Source: Nonomuraea maritima (GTDB taxonomy: Bacteria; Actinomycetota; Actinomycetes; Streptosporangiales; Streptosporangiaceae). Taken from it: a stretch of DNA of 64,000 nucleotides. The DNA lies in assembly GCF_900100395.1 (NCBI RefSeq), contig NZ_FNFB01000028.1:30717-94716 (forward strand), given 5' to 3'. The position numbers and the translations under genes were made by a program. The notes beneath the pieces are model-generated. The model did not search any database and was not told the origin of the DNA. It saw only the letters and a list, made by a program, of their open reading frames with translations. Positions 1-7,916 of the stretch are shown piece after piece (positions within the stretch are counted from its first letter, which is position 1; each line of letters starts with the position of its first letter).

Positions 1-77
1 CGCTTCGAGGGGGAGATCCGCCGCGGCTGACCACGTCGATGCCGCCCACCTAGGGCAGTGCACGTGTCGATCTGGAG
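1..77. other. left-edge segment downstream of terL
   Basis: This short stretch follows the stop codon of the terminase large subunit on the minus strand. A GTG at 49-47 opens a frame that runs out of the window and could be the start of the next late gene, for example a portal protein. Only about 16 codons are visible and no convincing ribosome binding site precedes it, so no function is assigned. Confidence 0.25.
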
Positions 78-1364
78 CTAGTACATGGGGACGGGTTCGA
101 GGAGGCGAATCCACGCCGCTTGCGTAGTGTGGACGGCGTACCGGAGGGCGTCCACGCTGTGGTCGTCCACCTTGACCGGGGCGTCGTCGCCCTTCTCGGC
201 TTTCTTGTCGTCCCAGGCGTAGCCGGCCATCTCGTCGAGGAGGTAGCGGCAGCTCTCGTGCACCCGCAGGTGATCGGCTGAGATCACGTTCGAGACGGTG
301 CGGATGCCGTCCAGCACGCTGTTGTCGGCCTGCATCGGCCGGTAGTGGTCCCGGTACAGCTGCTGGATGAAGCTGGCCGCGCTCGGGTCGACGATCAGCC
401 ACTCAGGCCTGACGCCGTGCGTGCCAGGCCCGTACGTGCCGGGGATGTTGTCCAGCCAGTCCGTCAGCCGCGCGCTGTACTCGCCGTCCGTGAGCTGCCT
501 GCGTTCCGCGCGGGAGTCGTACCGCAGTTCGGAGGCGACGTAGATGCGGCGCTGCCCGTCCCGGTCGGGGACGCTGACGCCGAGCAGGAGCGCGGCGAAC
601 GGGTTGGTCGTGCCATAGTCGATCCCCACGGACAGCCACTTCTCCATCAGCGGCAGCGCGGTGACGACGTGCTTGTCCTCGTCGAACATGTCGTAGATCG
701 CGCCTTCGGCCATGACCCACAGGCCGCTGATGAAGCGCTTGTACCAGAGCCCGCTGTACTCGCTCTTGAGCGCCTTGACATAGGCCGGGTCGAGGCTGTG
801 GTTGTCGTCGAGCGAGAAGTGCCAGCTCCTGAGGTCGAGCTCGTGGGCCCGGTCGAGGAAGTCCTTCTTCAGCCAGTGCGACGGCGCGTCAGGGTTCGTG
901 CTCCCGAACAACTTGGCGCCCGTTACGGACAGGCGGCTGAGCAGCATGTCCCAGAACGCCCGGTCGATCAGCGTGATCTCGTCAACGTACGCGCCAACCG
1001 CCGTCATGCCTCGCAGGCGGTTCTCCGCTCGGGCGTCGTTGGAGGTGACGATCTCGACGGTGCGGCCGAGAATCTTCGCGGTCGGCGCACCTCTGGTGTA
1101 GGTGATCCTTTTGGCGATCGGGCCGGTGATCGCGGGGTCCATGAGCGGCTCAAAGACGTTTCTGCCGACGGTGTCGCTCGTCTTGCCGACGACGACCAGG
1201 CTCCCACCTCGCGGCGCGTTCGCCACGAAGATCACCCAGCGAATAAGCGAGGCGATGGTTTTCCCCGACCGGATGGCCCCCTGCCAGATGTTCAGGCGGG
1301 CCGTCGACTCGGCGATGCTCTTCTCTTGCTTCGGCGACAGCTTGATCGCCATGGCCAGGCTCAC
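78..1364 (-). CDS. terL: phage terminase large subunit
   Basis: This is the ATPase-nuclease motor that packages phage DNA into proheads. The 428-residue protein has a Walker A (GAIRSGKT, residues 29-36), a Walker B ending in acidic residues 128-129 (AYVDE) and the three acidic positions of the RNase H-like nuclease: D249 (GIDYG), D326 (IVDPS) and D405 (DHSVDALRYA). The GTG start overlaps the stop of the small subunit gene (GTGA), so the two are translationally coupled. Length and domain order match complete TerL proteins. The gene points out of the left edge, where portal and capsid genes are expected. Confidence 0.95.
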   Translation of the reverse strand: MSLAMAIKLSPKQEKSIAESTARLNIWQGAIRSGKTIASLIRWVIFVANAPRGGSLVVVGKTSDTVGRNVFEPLMDPAITGPIAKRITYTRGAPTAKILGRTVEIVTSNDARAENRLRGMTAVGAYVDEITLIDRAFWDMLLSRLSVTGAKLFGSTNPDAPSHWLKKDFLDRAHELDLRSWHFSLDDNHSLDPAYVKALKSEYSGLWYKRFISGLWVMAEGAIYDMFDEDKHVVTALPLMEKWLSVGIDYGTTNPFAALLLGVSVPDRDGQRRIYVASELRYDSRAERRQLTDGEYSARLTDWLDNIPGTYGPGTHGVRPEWLIVDPSAASFIQQLYRDHYRPMQADNSVLDGIRTVSNVISADHLRVHESCRYLLDEMAGYAWDDKKAEKGDDAPVKVDDHSVDALRYAVHTTQAAWIRLLEPVPMY

Positions 1365-1855
1365 GCTTCGCCCCCGGCGTCGTCGTATCCGATCTCGCCG
1401 ATCACCTCGGCCTGAAGGATCACGTCCGTGTCCGGGTCGGGCACGTTGTGGCGCTGCTGCAGCTGGATCAGCATGTTGCCGAGCAGGCTGGCCATGTCGT
1501 TGTCGGCCGCGCCGTTCCGGTTGATCAGGTCCAGGCCGAGCAGGCTCGCCCGCTTGTTCACGATCTTCAGCGCGGCTTCGACGGCGTTGACCTCGCCCTT
1601 GATCACCTTCGGCCAGACCGCCGCCATCATCCGGTCGAGCCGGTTGATCTCCAGGTTCAGCAACTCCTCAGCCGCCATCGACTCCTGCTTGGCGGCCCGC
1701 TTCAACGCGGCCGTGATGTCCTTGGACACCAGCTGCGGCGACGAATAGCCGAGCCGCTGAGCGATCACCGCGTTGCTGACCCCGGCGATCCGCATCTGCA
1801 AGGCCTGGTAGCGGCGCTCATGCCGGGCCAATTTCGTCTGTGCGTCCTCAGCCAT
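1361..1855 (-). CDS. terS: phage terminase small subunit
   Basis: The 164-residue protein should recognise the packaging site and load TerL. An N-terminal helix-turn-helix (about residues 20-50, with QALQMRIAGVSNAVIAQRLG) is followed by a helical region (residues 60-110) that usually mediates oligomerisation. The gene lies directly upstream of terL with a 4-base overlap. A copy of the dispersed AAGCGC-type repeat lies about 26 bp upstream of its ATG, inside the 3' end of the preceding gene. The assignment rests on the HTH, the size and the coupling to terL. Confidence 0.85.
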   Translation of the reverse strand: MAEDAQTKLARHERRYQALQMRIAGVSNAVIAQRLGYSSPQLVSKDITAALKRAAKQESMAAEELLNLEINRLDRMMAAVWPKVIKGEVNAVEAALKIVNKRASLLGLDLINRNGAADNDMASLLGNMLIQLQQRHNVPDPDTDVILQAEVIGEIGYDDAGGEA

Positions 1856-1880
1856 GAGGGGAGCCGCCTCCTTCCGTCAG

Positions 1881-1897
1881 CGTTACCGCTGGCGCTC
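1881..1897 (-). repeat. dispersed start-associated repeat, copy 1
   Basis: In the minus direction this reads AGCGCCAGCGGTAACGC. It overlaps the last codons and the TAA stop of the ParB-like gene and lies 26 bp before the terS start codon. Confidence 0.7.
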
Positions 1898-2644
1898 TGC
1901 GTGCGTTCGCAGCGCTGCCACCACCACATCCGCGAGCGGCACGGCACCGTCCCGCGCGCGGATGGCCGCGATCAGGCCCGTCACCTCGTCGTGCTGCGCG
2001 GCCGTCAGCGGCACGATCAGCTCGACCAGCGCGCCCGCCTTCGGCCGAGGAGGAGGCGCGGCCGCCGCGGCGGGGCCAACGTCGCCGGCGTCGTCCTCTT
2101 CGTCCTCGTCGTCCTGGCCCTCGTCGGCCTGGTCGTCGTCGACGTCGGCCAACTCGTCCTCGTCAACGTCGCGGGCAGAGGCGGGGACCGGGGCCGGCGC
2201 GGGCCTCGGCTGGGCGGGCTCGTCCTGCACGATCTCGATCTCGTTGCCGAGGTCGTGCAGGATGTCCGCGAGGTCCTCCTCCCGCCACCCCGTGCCGTCG
2301 AGGTCGGGAAGCGACTGGAGCAGCTCGGCGAGCTTGCCGTCGTCGTACTCTCCGTACTCGGCGAGCCGGTTGTCCGCCAGCATGATCCGCTTCGCGGTCT
2401 CGTCGTCCACGTCGATGACGACGGTGGGCACGTGCTTCAGCCCGGCCTTGGTTGCGCCGCGCCAGCGGTGCTCACCAGCGATGATCCGCATCCGGGACTT
2501 CTGCGCGACGACGGACCCGTAGAAGCCGTGCTTCCGGATCGACGCCACGATCACGTCGATGTCGCCGCGGTGCGGGTTGTCCGGGTGCGGCTTCAGGTCG
2601 CGGACCGCGACCATCCGGTATTCCTGCGGCGCGATCTCCGCCAT
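1883..2644 (-). CDS. ParB/Srx nuclease-fold protein
   Basis: The first 110 residues form a ParB/sulfiredoxin-like domain: a VRDLKPHPDNPHR start, the GEHRWRGA signature at about residues 57-64, and MLADNRLAEYG further on. Phages often carry such proteins beside the terminase, where they can be DNA-binding or nuclease proteins; there is no ParB centre-binding HTH here, so a partition role is unlikely. The C-terminal half is very acidic (long D/E runs at about 140-190) and then alanine-rich. Its last codons are built from the dispersed repeat. The exact activity is unknown. Confidence 0.8.
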   Translation of the reverse strand: MAEIAPQEYRMVAVRDLKPHPDNPHRGDIDVIVASIRKHGFYGSVVAQKSRMRIIAGEHRWRGATKAGLKHVPTVVIDVDDETAKRIMLADNRLAEYGEYDDGKLAELLQSLPDLDGTGWREEDLADILHDLGNEIEIVQDEPAQPRPAPAPVPASARDVDEDELADVDDDQADEGQDDEDEEDDAGDVGPAAAAAPPPRPKAGALVELIVPLTAAQHDEVTGLIAAIRARDGAVPLADVVVAALRTHAERQR

Positions 2645-2662
2645 CAGCCCTCCCGCAGCAGG

Positions 2663-2902
2663 TCAGTATTCGGGGTGGTCGTCATCGGCTGCCACGGCAT
2701 CGATCCACTGCGGCGGGGCCGGCTCGACGACCTCGACGGTCTGCTCGGTCACCCACATCGCGCGGGCGCCGATCTTCTCCGAGAAGTCGTTGAGCGACTC
2801 GGTGTCGTCGCCGGGCTGGGCCTGGTCCACGATCAGCGCGAACGGCTCCTCGTGGATGCCGCCCATCTCGATCAGCGGGAGCTGCAGGACTTGGATGCGC
2901 AC
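2663..2902 (-). CDS. small acidic protein of unknown function
   Basis: This 79-residue protein starts at a GTG that shares one base with the TAG of the upstream gene. Its tail is acidic (ending DDDHPEY). No known domain is recognised. The central WVTEQTVEVVEP segment and the position in the terminase operon suggest a small phage accessory protein. Confidence 0.6.
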   Translation of the reverse strand: MRIQVLQLPLIEMGGIHEEPFALIVDQAQPGDDTESLNDFSEKIGARAMWVTEQTVEVVEPAPPQWIDAVAADDDHPEY

Positions 2903-3198
2903 TACTCGCCCGCCGCGCCCAGCTCGGAGAACCGGCGCTCGAAGATCGACGCCGCGACGGGCCAGAACTCGCCCCCGCCGTCGTGCAGGACGTAGTCGCC
3001 GAGGTACGCGCGGCGCATCCCCTCAGGCGTCTGGATGTCGACGTACTCGCCCGAGCGGCCGCGGAGCGCTGTCCGGCCGATGATGCCCTTCAGGTTCGAG
3101 TGCTTGTTGATCCAGGCCACGACCTCCGGGACCTGGCCGCCGAGGACCTTGACGGCCTCGACCAGCTCGGGCACGTGCTGGTACTCCTTGATGTCCAT
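2902..3198 (-). CDS. PGDYG-like small phage protein
   Basis: This 98-residue protein resembles the common phage family with an N-terminal VEAVKVLGGQVPEVVAWI helix, a central beta segment (DIQTPEGMRRAYLGDYVLHD) and a GEFWPVAASIFERRF end. The GDYV...GEF.P....F pattern is the family signature. Such proteins are small cytoplasmic proteins of unknown role. It is the first gene of the minus-strand terminase operon, divergent from the PadR gene. Confidence 0.7.
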   Translation of the reverse strand: MDIKEYQHVPELVEAVKVLGGQVPEVVAWINKHSNLKGIIGRTALRGRSGEYVDIQTPEGMRRAYLGDYVLHDGGGEFWPVAASIFERRFSELGAAGE

Positions 3199-3247
3199 GC
3201 CGCCACTCCATTCTTAGCGTGCGCGTGAATTTCCGCATTAGGTGGTT

Positions 3248-3271
3248 CTCTACTTAGGGGGCTAGGTAGAG
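3248..3271. promoter_or_regulatory. inverted repeat, likely PadR operator
   Basis: Arms CTCTACTTAG and CTAGGTAGAG (one mismatch as an inverted repeat) are separated by GGGG. The site ends 7 bp before the ATG of the PadR-type gene and lies in the only intergenic gap between divergent operons, so autoregulation is likely. Confidence 0.65.
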
Positions 3272-3278
3272 TAAGAGC

Positions 3279-3620
3279 ATGCCTAAACGAGCAGGGCCGC
3301 GGATGACGCTGCCCACGCAACTTGTCCTTCGAGCCCTGCTCGAAGACCCCACAAGAGAGATGTACGGGCTGGAGATATGCGCAGCCGCCGGTCTGCCCAC
3401 AGGTACTATCCACCCGATTCTCGCCCGCTTCGAAGGGCTAGGCTGGCTCACGTCACATTGGGAAGATGCCGACCCGCACGAGAAGGGTCGTCCTCGGCGC
3501 CGCTATTACAGACTCACGCCGGATGGCATAGTGCAGGCACGTGATGCCCTGGCCACGGCGCACACCCAGGTCGCCAGAATCTCTGCCGCAAGGCGTGGTC
3601 TGTTGGGCGGGACCGCATGA
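3279..3620 (+). CDS. PadR-family transcriptional regulator
   Basis: The 113-residue protein is a PadR winged helix: an LPTQLVLRALLEDPTREMYGLEI helix region, a recognition helix with PTGTIHPILARFEGLGWL, and the wing EKGRPRRRYYRLTPDG. It is likely a repressor of its own operon through the inverted repeat just upstream. The stop overlaps the next ATG (ATGA), so the membrane protein downstream is co-translated. The base composition is a little less GC-rich than its neighbours, which fits a cargo or host-derived pair. Confidence 0.85.
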   Translation: MPKRAGPRMTLPTQLVLRALLEDPTREMYGLEICAAAGLPTGTIHPILARFEGLGWLTSHWEDADPHEKGRPRRRYYRLTPDGIVQARDALATAHTQVARISAARRGLLGGTA

Positions 3621-4480
3621 CTGCAGACGCGAACTCCCTATACGCGATCAGGCATCGTCAGCCCAGCCTGGAGGAGGCTTGCCTGATCTTGGAGTTTATA
3701 GCCAAGGAAATAGACAACGGAATCGAGCCACTCGCCGAACATGGAGCGTATGACTGTAGAGCCGTCACCACGTGGATGAATGAGCTAGCAGCTAGCCTCG
3801 AAGAGGCGAACATCCCCTCCTATGCAGGGAACGAGGTCTTCGAGCTCTTCCACCGTTTGGAGCGTGAGCTCGACGTTCTTCACGCTGCGGTCCGCAACTC
3901 CCGACCCAACTACGAGATTGCAAGCGTTGAGGATCGTGTGCGGCTGCTCGCTTACGAACTTCACCGCGTTCTAGACCGGCATCGGTTCAGACCTGCCGTG
4001 GTTCCTTATGAGAACGTCCAGCCGGTTTCCGACAAGCCTCGCGTTGAAGTCGCGCGCCCTGCCACGCGCATGGTTAAACTCGCCCTCTTCATGCTGCCCC
4101 ATGCTCACCGCGAACGCTACGACGAAGAAGCTCACAGCGAGTTGTACGACTTGGCACGAGCTAAGGCCACTGCCAGCATGCAGGTTTATCACGCCTTGCG
4201 ATACGGCATCCGAATGGTGCAGCTTCGCAGCGCCTTGAAGGATCCGGCCCGACGGAGTTGGGAACCCGTTCTACAGGTTACGTGCTGGATTTTGGCGACG
4301 GAGTTTCGGACATGGCTGATCATCGGCTCAGTGACGACCGCCGCTCTGATCAACGTCGTGGCGGAACAGGGATGGGGCTCCGCTGTACTCGCAGCTCCAA
4401 CCGCATGGATGTTTCACCACGGAGCACGATGGCTTCGCAAGCGCCTCGGCCTGTCATTGAAGGAGGGCGATGAGGAGTAA
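3617..4480 (+). CDS. PadR-coupled membrane protein
   Basis: This 287-residue protein has a long helical soluble N-terminal part (residues 1-200) and hydrophobic segments near the C-terminus (WILATEFRTWLIIGSVTTAALINVVA and SAVLAAPTAWMFHHGA), ending in a basic then acidic tail. It is translationally coupled to the PadR gene, an arrangement typical of signal-responsive membrane partners. No enzymatic motif is seen; function unknown. It converges with the methyltransferase gene, leaving 5 bp between stops. Confidence 0.7.
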   Translation: MTADANSLYAIRHRQPSLEEACLILEFIAKEIDNGIEPLAEHGAYDCRAVTTWMNELAASLEEANIPSYAGNEVFELFHRLERELDVLHAAVRNSRPNYEIASVEDRVRLLAYELHRVLDRHRFRPAVVPYENVQPVSDKPRVEVARPATRMVKLALFMLPHAHRERYDEEAHSELYDLARAKATASMQVYHALRYGIRMVQLRSALKDPARRSWEPVLQVTCWILATEFRTWLIIGSVTTAALINVVAEQGWGSAVLAAPTAWMFHHGARWLRKRLGLSLKEGDEE

Positions 4481-4485
4481 ATGGC

Positions 4486-5274
4486 CTAGCGATTGATCCA
4501 CACGGACTCCACGGCGTGCCTCCGCTCGTCTGAGCTGGAGGCGCGCACTCGGTAGTCGATGCGGCGCCAGTCGGAGAGCAGCTCGTCGTACAGCTCGCTG
4601 CGGTACCCGGACAGCACCACGGCTCCCTTGCAGGCGGCGAGGACCTCCAGGAGGCGGCGGTGCTCGGGCTCCAGGTCCATCTCCTTGACGTAGTGGCCAG
4701 AGCCGAACTCGTTCCGCGTGCTGCGCAGGTACGGCGGGTCGACGTACATCGCGGTCTGCGGCGAGTCCATCCGCTCGATCAGCTCGAACGCGTCCACCTG
4801 CTCGATGAACGCCTCCCGCAGCCGAGCCGCGTGCCAGCGCAGAGCCGCGGCGGCCCGCTTGGAGCCGGCCGGGTTGTTGACCCGCGTTCTCGAGGTCGGC
4901 CTGCGCCAGGAGGCGCCGGCCTCACCGCTGCGGGACTGCGTGCACTGGATCCACCAGCGGCGGGCGCGCTCCAGGTCTGACGCGGTGTTGTCGCCCAGCT
5001 TGGCGGCCTGGTGCTCGGCGCGGGCGTACGGCGTCAGCTCGATCGCGCGGATCAGCGATCGGGGCCGATCGCGCAGCGTCCTCATGAAGCAGATGAGGTC
5101 GCCGTTGATGTCGTTGATCGTCTCGATCTGGACGGGCTGCTTGGCGAAGAACACCGCGGCGCTGCCCGCGAAGGGTTCGACGTACACCTCGTGCGGCGGC
5201 AGGAGGCTGGCCAGGAACGGGCCCAGCCTGCCCTTGGCGCCGTAGTACTGGAACGGAGGGCGCAGGGCATCCAA
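4486..5274 (-). CDS. DNA adenine N6-methyltransferase (Dam type)
   Basis: The 262-residue protein has the D12/Dam class order: PFQYYGAKGRL at residues 7-17, the AdoMet motif EPFAGSAAVFF at about 34-44, and the catalytic MYVDPPYL (DPPY) in the second half. It should methylate adenine in a specific sequence, protecting the element from restriction or marking it. A TTG at 5274 is preferred as start because AGGAGGG stands 7-8 bases before it. No cognate restriction gene is adjacent, so it looks like a solitary phage methylase. Confidence 0.9.
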   Translation of the reverse strand: MDALRPPFQYYGAKGRLGPFLASLLPPHEVYVEPFAGSAAVFFAKQPVQIETINDINGDLICFMRTLRDRPRSLIRAIELTPYARAEHQAAKLGDNTASDLERARRWWIQCTQSRSGEAGASWRRPTSRTRVNNPAGSKRAAAALRWHAARLREAFIEQVDAFELIERMDSPQTAMYVDPPYLRSTRNEFGSGHYVKEMDLEPEHRRLLEVLAACKGAVVLSGYRSELYDELLSDWRRIDYRVRASSSDERRHAVESVWINR

Positions 5275-5319
5275 GGCGGGCCCTCCTCGCTATGGTGACG
5301 TAGTGGACGATTCGATCAG

Positions 5320-5619
5320 GTGTGCGATCCGGTGAAGCCGAACCCGTACGACGATGAGGCGTATCCGGTCCCGAAGCCGCCGCTGGTCGCGTACGCACCC
5401 GCGGGGGAGTTCGATGATCGGGGCGTGTTCCTGCTGGCCTGGCGGCGGGTGGACGGCGGCCGCTGGGAGGGCCTGGTGACGTGGGTGGTCACCACGCGGT
5501 CGGGGGCCGGGGAGATGCACCGGAAGTTCGTCGAGTGGGTACCCGCCGATGACCTGCATCAGGTCCCGGCTGAGGCAATGCGCGACAGGTACAAGGGAGT
5601 GCCGAGGTTCACTCAGTGA
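5320..5619 (+). CDS. unknown phage/plasmid protein
   Basis: This 99-residue protein has a proline- and charge-rich start (VKPNPYDDEAYPVPKPP) and a central beta-rich part (FDDRGVFLLAWRRVDGGRWEGLVTWV) ending in WVPADDLHQV. The GTG start has no clear ribosome binding site, so the start is uncertain. It stands alone on the plus strand between the methylase gene and the att-like repeat zone. Function unknown. Confidence 0.55.
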   Translation: MCDPVKPNPYDDEAYPVPKPPLVAYAPAGEFDDRGVFLLAWRRVDGGRWEGLVTWVVTTRSGAGEMHRKFVEWVPADDLHQVPAEAMRDRYKGVPRFTQ

Positions 5620-5671
5620 CCGGTGCGAGCGTGGGAGCGCTTCTGTCTCTTGTGTCTCGCGTCATGGTGCG

Positions 5672-5686
5672 TGACCTGCGGAAACG
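5672..5686 (+). repeat. TGACCWGCGGAAAYG repeat, copy 1
   Basis: Reads TGACCTGCGGAAACG. A near-identical copy follows 55 bp later and a third lies inverted at 9791-9805. The closeness to the integrase suggests arm-type recombinase or accessory-protein sites. Confidence 0.5.
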
Positions 5687-5726
5687 CGCGAAAGAGCGCG
5701 TAATGATCATGGTGTGCGCGATGCTG

Positions 5727-5741
5727 TGACCAGCGGAAACG
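5727..5741 (+). repeat. TGACCWGCGGAAAYG repeat, copy 2
   Basis: Reads TGACCAGCGGAAACG, one mismatch to copy 1. It lies between copy 1 and the 15-bp inverted repeat beside the integrase operon. Confidence 0.5.
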
Positions 5742-5796
5742 TGCTGTCGTCTCGCCTAAGGCACCGTGTCGCGGACCTATTCCCTTACATGCGGAA

Positions 5797-5843
5797 GCGC
5801 TAGATAGACGCTCAGCGTTGACTACAGCGCGTCTATCTAGCGC
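5797..5843. repeat. 15-bp perfect inverted repeat, attP/terminator candidate
   Basis: Arms GCGCTAGATAGACGC and GCGTCTATCTAGCGC are perfect complements separated by 17 bp. The repeat lies 26 bp beyond the 3' end of the integrase operon, within a gene-free stretch (5620-5868) that also holds the two TGACC repeats. Tyrosine recombinases use such core-type inverted arms around a crossover region, so it is a candidate attachment core; a transcription terminator is the alternative. Confidence 0.5.
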
Positions 5844-5868
5844 GTTCTGGTCCGATCAAAGCGCAGCA

Positions 5869-6033
5869 TCACCAGACACGGAGCAGCCGATACTGCTCGA
5901 CATCCTCAGCGTGCCCCACCGAGACGTGGCACCCAGTGCACACCGCGCGGTCAGCCCACGTACCCAGGTTGATCGCACCGCAGTGGTGCACCCACGCCGA
6001 CTTGTCCAGCGCGCTCGATCCCGACCTGGGCAC
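5869..6033 (-). CDS. 54-residue zinc-ribbon-like protein downstream of integrase
   Basis: This small gene begins at GTG 6033 with GGGAGG about 4 bases upstream and lies 11 bp after the integrase stop. The protein has HHCGAINLGTWADRAVCTGCH, an HxC...CxxC(H) arrangement expected to bind zinc, and ends LLRVW. Its place directly behind the integrase suggests a recombination accessory factor, but no family is recognised. Confidence 0.55.
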   Translation of the reverse strand: MPRSGSSALDKSAWVHHCGAINLGTWADRAVCTGCHVSVGHAEDVEQYRLLRVW

Positions 6034-6044
6034 GCAGCCTCCCT

Positions 6045-7019
6045 CTACTCCAGCGCCGACGCCACCAGCTGCGACGGATCCCGCTCCAACAGGCGGCCGG
6101 AGTGCACGTACCGCATGGTCGTATCCATCGACTCGTGGTCCAACGCGTCCTTGATCTCGAACGAGTCCGCGCCCAGCTCCGCAGCGATCGACGCCCACGT
6201 GTGCCGCAGGACGTGCGGCGTGATGCTCAACCCCGCCTGACGGCCGACCCGCGCCACCAGCTCCGACGCCGACGACCGGTAGAAACGGCCACCCGTGTCC
6301 GTCACGAAGATCCGCCCCGTCAGCTGCGACACCTCGACGCCGGCGCGGCGAGCCCGATCCTCCAGATACCGGTCAATCGCATACCCGGTCTCCACCGGCA
6401 AGCGGCGCCTCTTCGGCTTGGTGCCCTTACCGACGATCCTCAGGCTTCGCAGGCCGCGCTCATACCCGAGTGCGGCCAAGTCCGCCGACACTGCCTCCTC
6501 GATCCGGACCCCGGTCTGCACCAGCACCCGGATGAACGCCGACGTCCGCAGCCGGGCCGGCCCGTGGTCAGAGTCGGCCGCGGCAATCAGCTGACGGGCC
6601 TCGGCCAAGGTCAGCGCCGTCGTCTCGGAGTGGTTGCGCGACAGCTTCGGCCTGCGCGTGCCCTTGAACCGGTTGGCGTCGATGACCTCCTCGTCGACGA
6701 GGTAGTCGTACCAGGCCGACACCGACGACAGGCGCCGCGACATGGTGGCCGGGGGCACCGCCTTACCGGTCTTCTCCACGGCGCGGAGATCGAGCCAACG
6801 CTTGTAGACGTCGCCGTGCGACTTGCGCGCCTGGAGCGGGTCAAGCCCGGTCTCCCGGCAGAAGTCGAACCACATCGCGAGGTCGCGCCGGTAGCCGTCC
6901 CGCGTGTTCGGCGAGTCGTACGACAGCAGCCACGACATCGTCGCGTCCTGAGCGAAGCCGAGCAGACCGGGCGGGAACGCGAGTTCTCCGCCCCCGCGCG
7001 GCACCAGTTCGGCGGTCAC
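6045..7019 (-). CDS. int: tyrosine recombinase / integrase
   Basis: The 324-residue protein carries a SAM-like N-terminal core-binding domain (about 25-110) and a catalytic domain with R172 (TGVRIEEA), K198 (VGKGTKPKRRRLP), H269-x-x-R272 (HVLRHTW), H295 (LDHESMDTT) and the nucleophile Y304 (MRYVH). All six catalytic positions are present. It would catalyse site-specific integration and excision or resolution of element multimers. The GTG start overlaps the stop of the upstream gene (GTGA). The inverted repeat and TGACC repeats lie just past its operon. Confidence 0.95.
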   Translation of the reverse strand: MTAELVPRGGGELAFPPGLLGFAQDATMSWLLSYDSPNTRDGYRRDLAMWFDFCRETGLDPLQARKSHGDVYKRWLDLRAVEKTGKAVPPATMSRRLSSVSAWYDYLVDEEVIDANRFKGTRRPKLSRNHSETTALTLAEARQLIAAADSDHGPARLRTSAFIRVLVQTGVRIEEAVSADLAALGYERGLRSLRIVGKGTKPKRRRLPVETGYAIDRYLEDRARRAGVEVSQLTGRIFVTDTGGRFYRSSASELVARVGRQAGLSITPHVLRHTWASIAAELGADSFEIKDALDHESMDTTMRYVHSGRLLERDPSQLVASALE

Positions 7020-7513
7020 GGCTCGCGCTCGGCCGAGCGGGAAGTGATCTCGGCGAGCGCCTCCTGCAGAGCCGGGTTGCCTGCGGCAAGCTGCTCCAGC
7101 TCAGGGCCGGCGATCTCGTAAAGGGCGGCGGCCTCCGGGGCGCGGGACTGCAGCGCGGCGGCGATGCCTTCCGGGGTAGCGTCGGGCCAACGAGTGTGGA
7201 CGCGACGCACCACCGCGGCGTACAGCTCGGCCGTTTCGCTCGCGGATGCTGCCGGGTCGAGCTCGATGGAGTTGGACGGCCGGGTGTCGTCGGTGCGGAG
7301 ATGCGTGCGAACGAGCTCATAGTTGCTGAGCATCCCGCCACCACGCACCGGCGCACCCTTGACCGCCTGGTGTGTCTTCCGCAGCAGGGCGAGCACCGCC
7401 CGCAGGTCCTGCGGGTCCAGGCCGGCCAGCGCGTTGACCGCGCGCCGATCCTCCGCGCCGAGGGGGACGCCCAGCTCGTCGAACAGGGCCACGATGTGCT
7501 GAAGGTTCCGCAT
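7016..7513 (-). CDS. unknown protein coupled to integrase
   Basis: The 165-residue protein is mainly helical: DELGVPLGAEDRRAVNALAGLDPQDLRAVLALLRK at the start and an EAAALYEIAGPELEQL region near the end. It is translationally coupled to the integrase through a 4-base overlap, so the two are made in proportion. No known domain is recognised; a role as integrase partner or regulator is an inference from context. Confidence 0.65.
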   Translation of the reverse strand: MRNLQHIVALFDELGVPLGAEDRRAVNALAGLDPQDLRAVLALLRKTHQAVKGAPVRGGGMLSNYELVRTHLRTDDTRPSNSIELDPAASASETAELYAAVVRRVHTRWPDATPEGIAAALQSRAPEAAALYEIAGPELEQLAAGNPALQEALAEITSRSAEREP

Positions 7514-7547
7514 CAGAAACCACCGCCGACGCTGAAGGCCGTCACGT

Positions 7548-7784
7548 TCATAGCTCCACCTGCCGGAACACGACGGTGGCCTTGTAACGGCCGTCGTACT
7601 CGGGGTCCGGCTCGGACTCGGCCGACACGACGTGCAGCTCCGCGTCGTCGCCGAAGAAGCGTGCGGCTTCGTGGAGTGCGCGGCGTCGGAGTTCGTCTGG
7701 GCTGAAGCCGATGACGTGGACGCTGTGTTGGAAGGTGAAGTCGGGTGCGGCCGGGTTCGGCGGGCCGCCTTCCGCGTGGTTCAT
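7548..7784 (-). CDS. small unknown protein
   Basis: The 78-residue product has a FTFQHSVHVIGFSPDELRRRALHEAARFF core followed by two beta strands (AELHVVSAESEP and RYKATVVFRQVEL). The ATG at 7784 is chosen because GAGAAAG lies about 8 bases upstream; an in-frame GTG at 7790 is possible. The layout beta-helix-beta-beta resembles the product of 10035-10250, so the two may be distant paralogues. First gene of the integrase operon. Confidence 0.6.
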   Translation of the reverse strand: MNHAEGGPPNPAAPDFTFQHSVHVIGFSPDELRRRALHEAARFFGDDAELHVVSAESEPDPEYDGRYKATVVFRQVEL

Positions 7785-7839
7785 GATCACTTTCTCTCTG
7801 CCGCAGGGGAGAGTACATGATCAGCCTAGCTAATGATCA

Positions 7840-7865
7840 ATGGTCATAACAGCGATTATGACCAT
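7840..7865. promoter_or_regulatory. 10-bp perfect inverted repeat operator
   Basis: ATGGTCATAA and TTATGACCAT flank a 6-bp spacer in the AT-richer divergent gap between the integrase operon (minus) and the membrane protein gene at 7917 (plus). Its position suits control of both promoters. The regulator is unknown. Confidence 0.65.
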
Positions 7866-7916
7866 GTCTTAGCGATCTTGAGGTGAGTCCGCTTTCAGGC
7901 GTCGGAGATCGCGGCC

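Noticed and set aside
1883..2644. Reading the ParB-domain protein as the partition partner of ParA
   Set aside because: It lies 32 kb from parA, next to the terminase, and lacks the centromere-binding HTH; phage ParB/Srx proteins beside terminases usually are not partition proteins.
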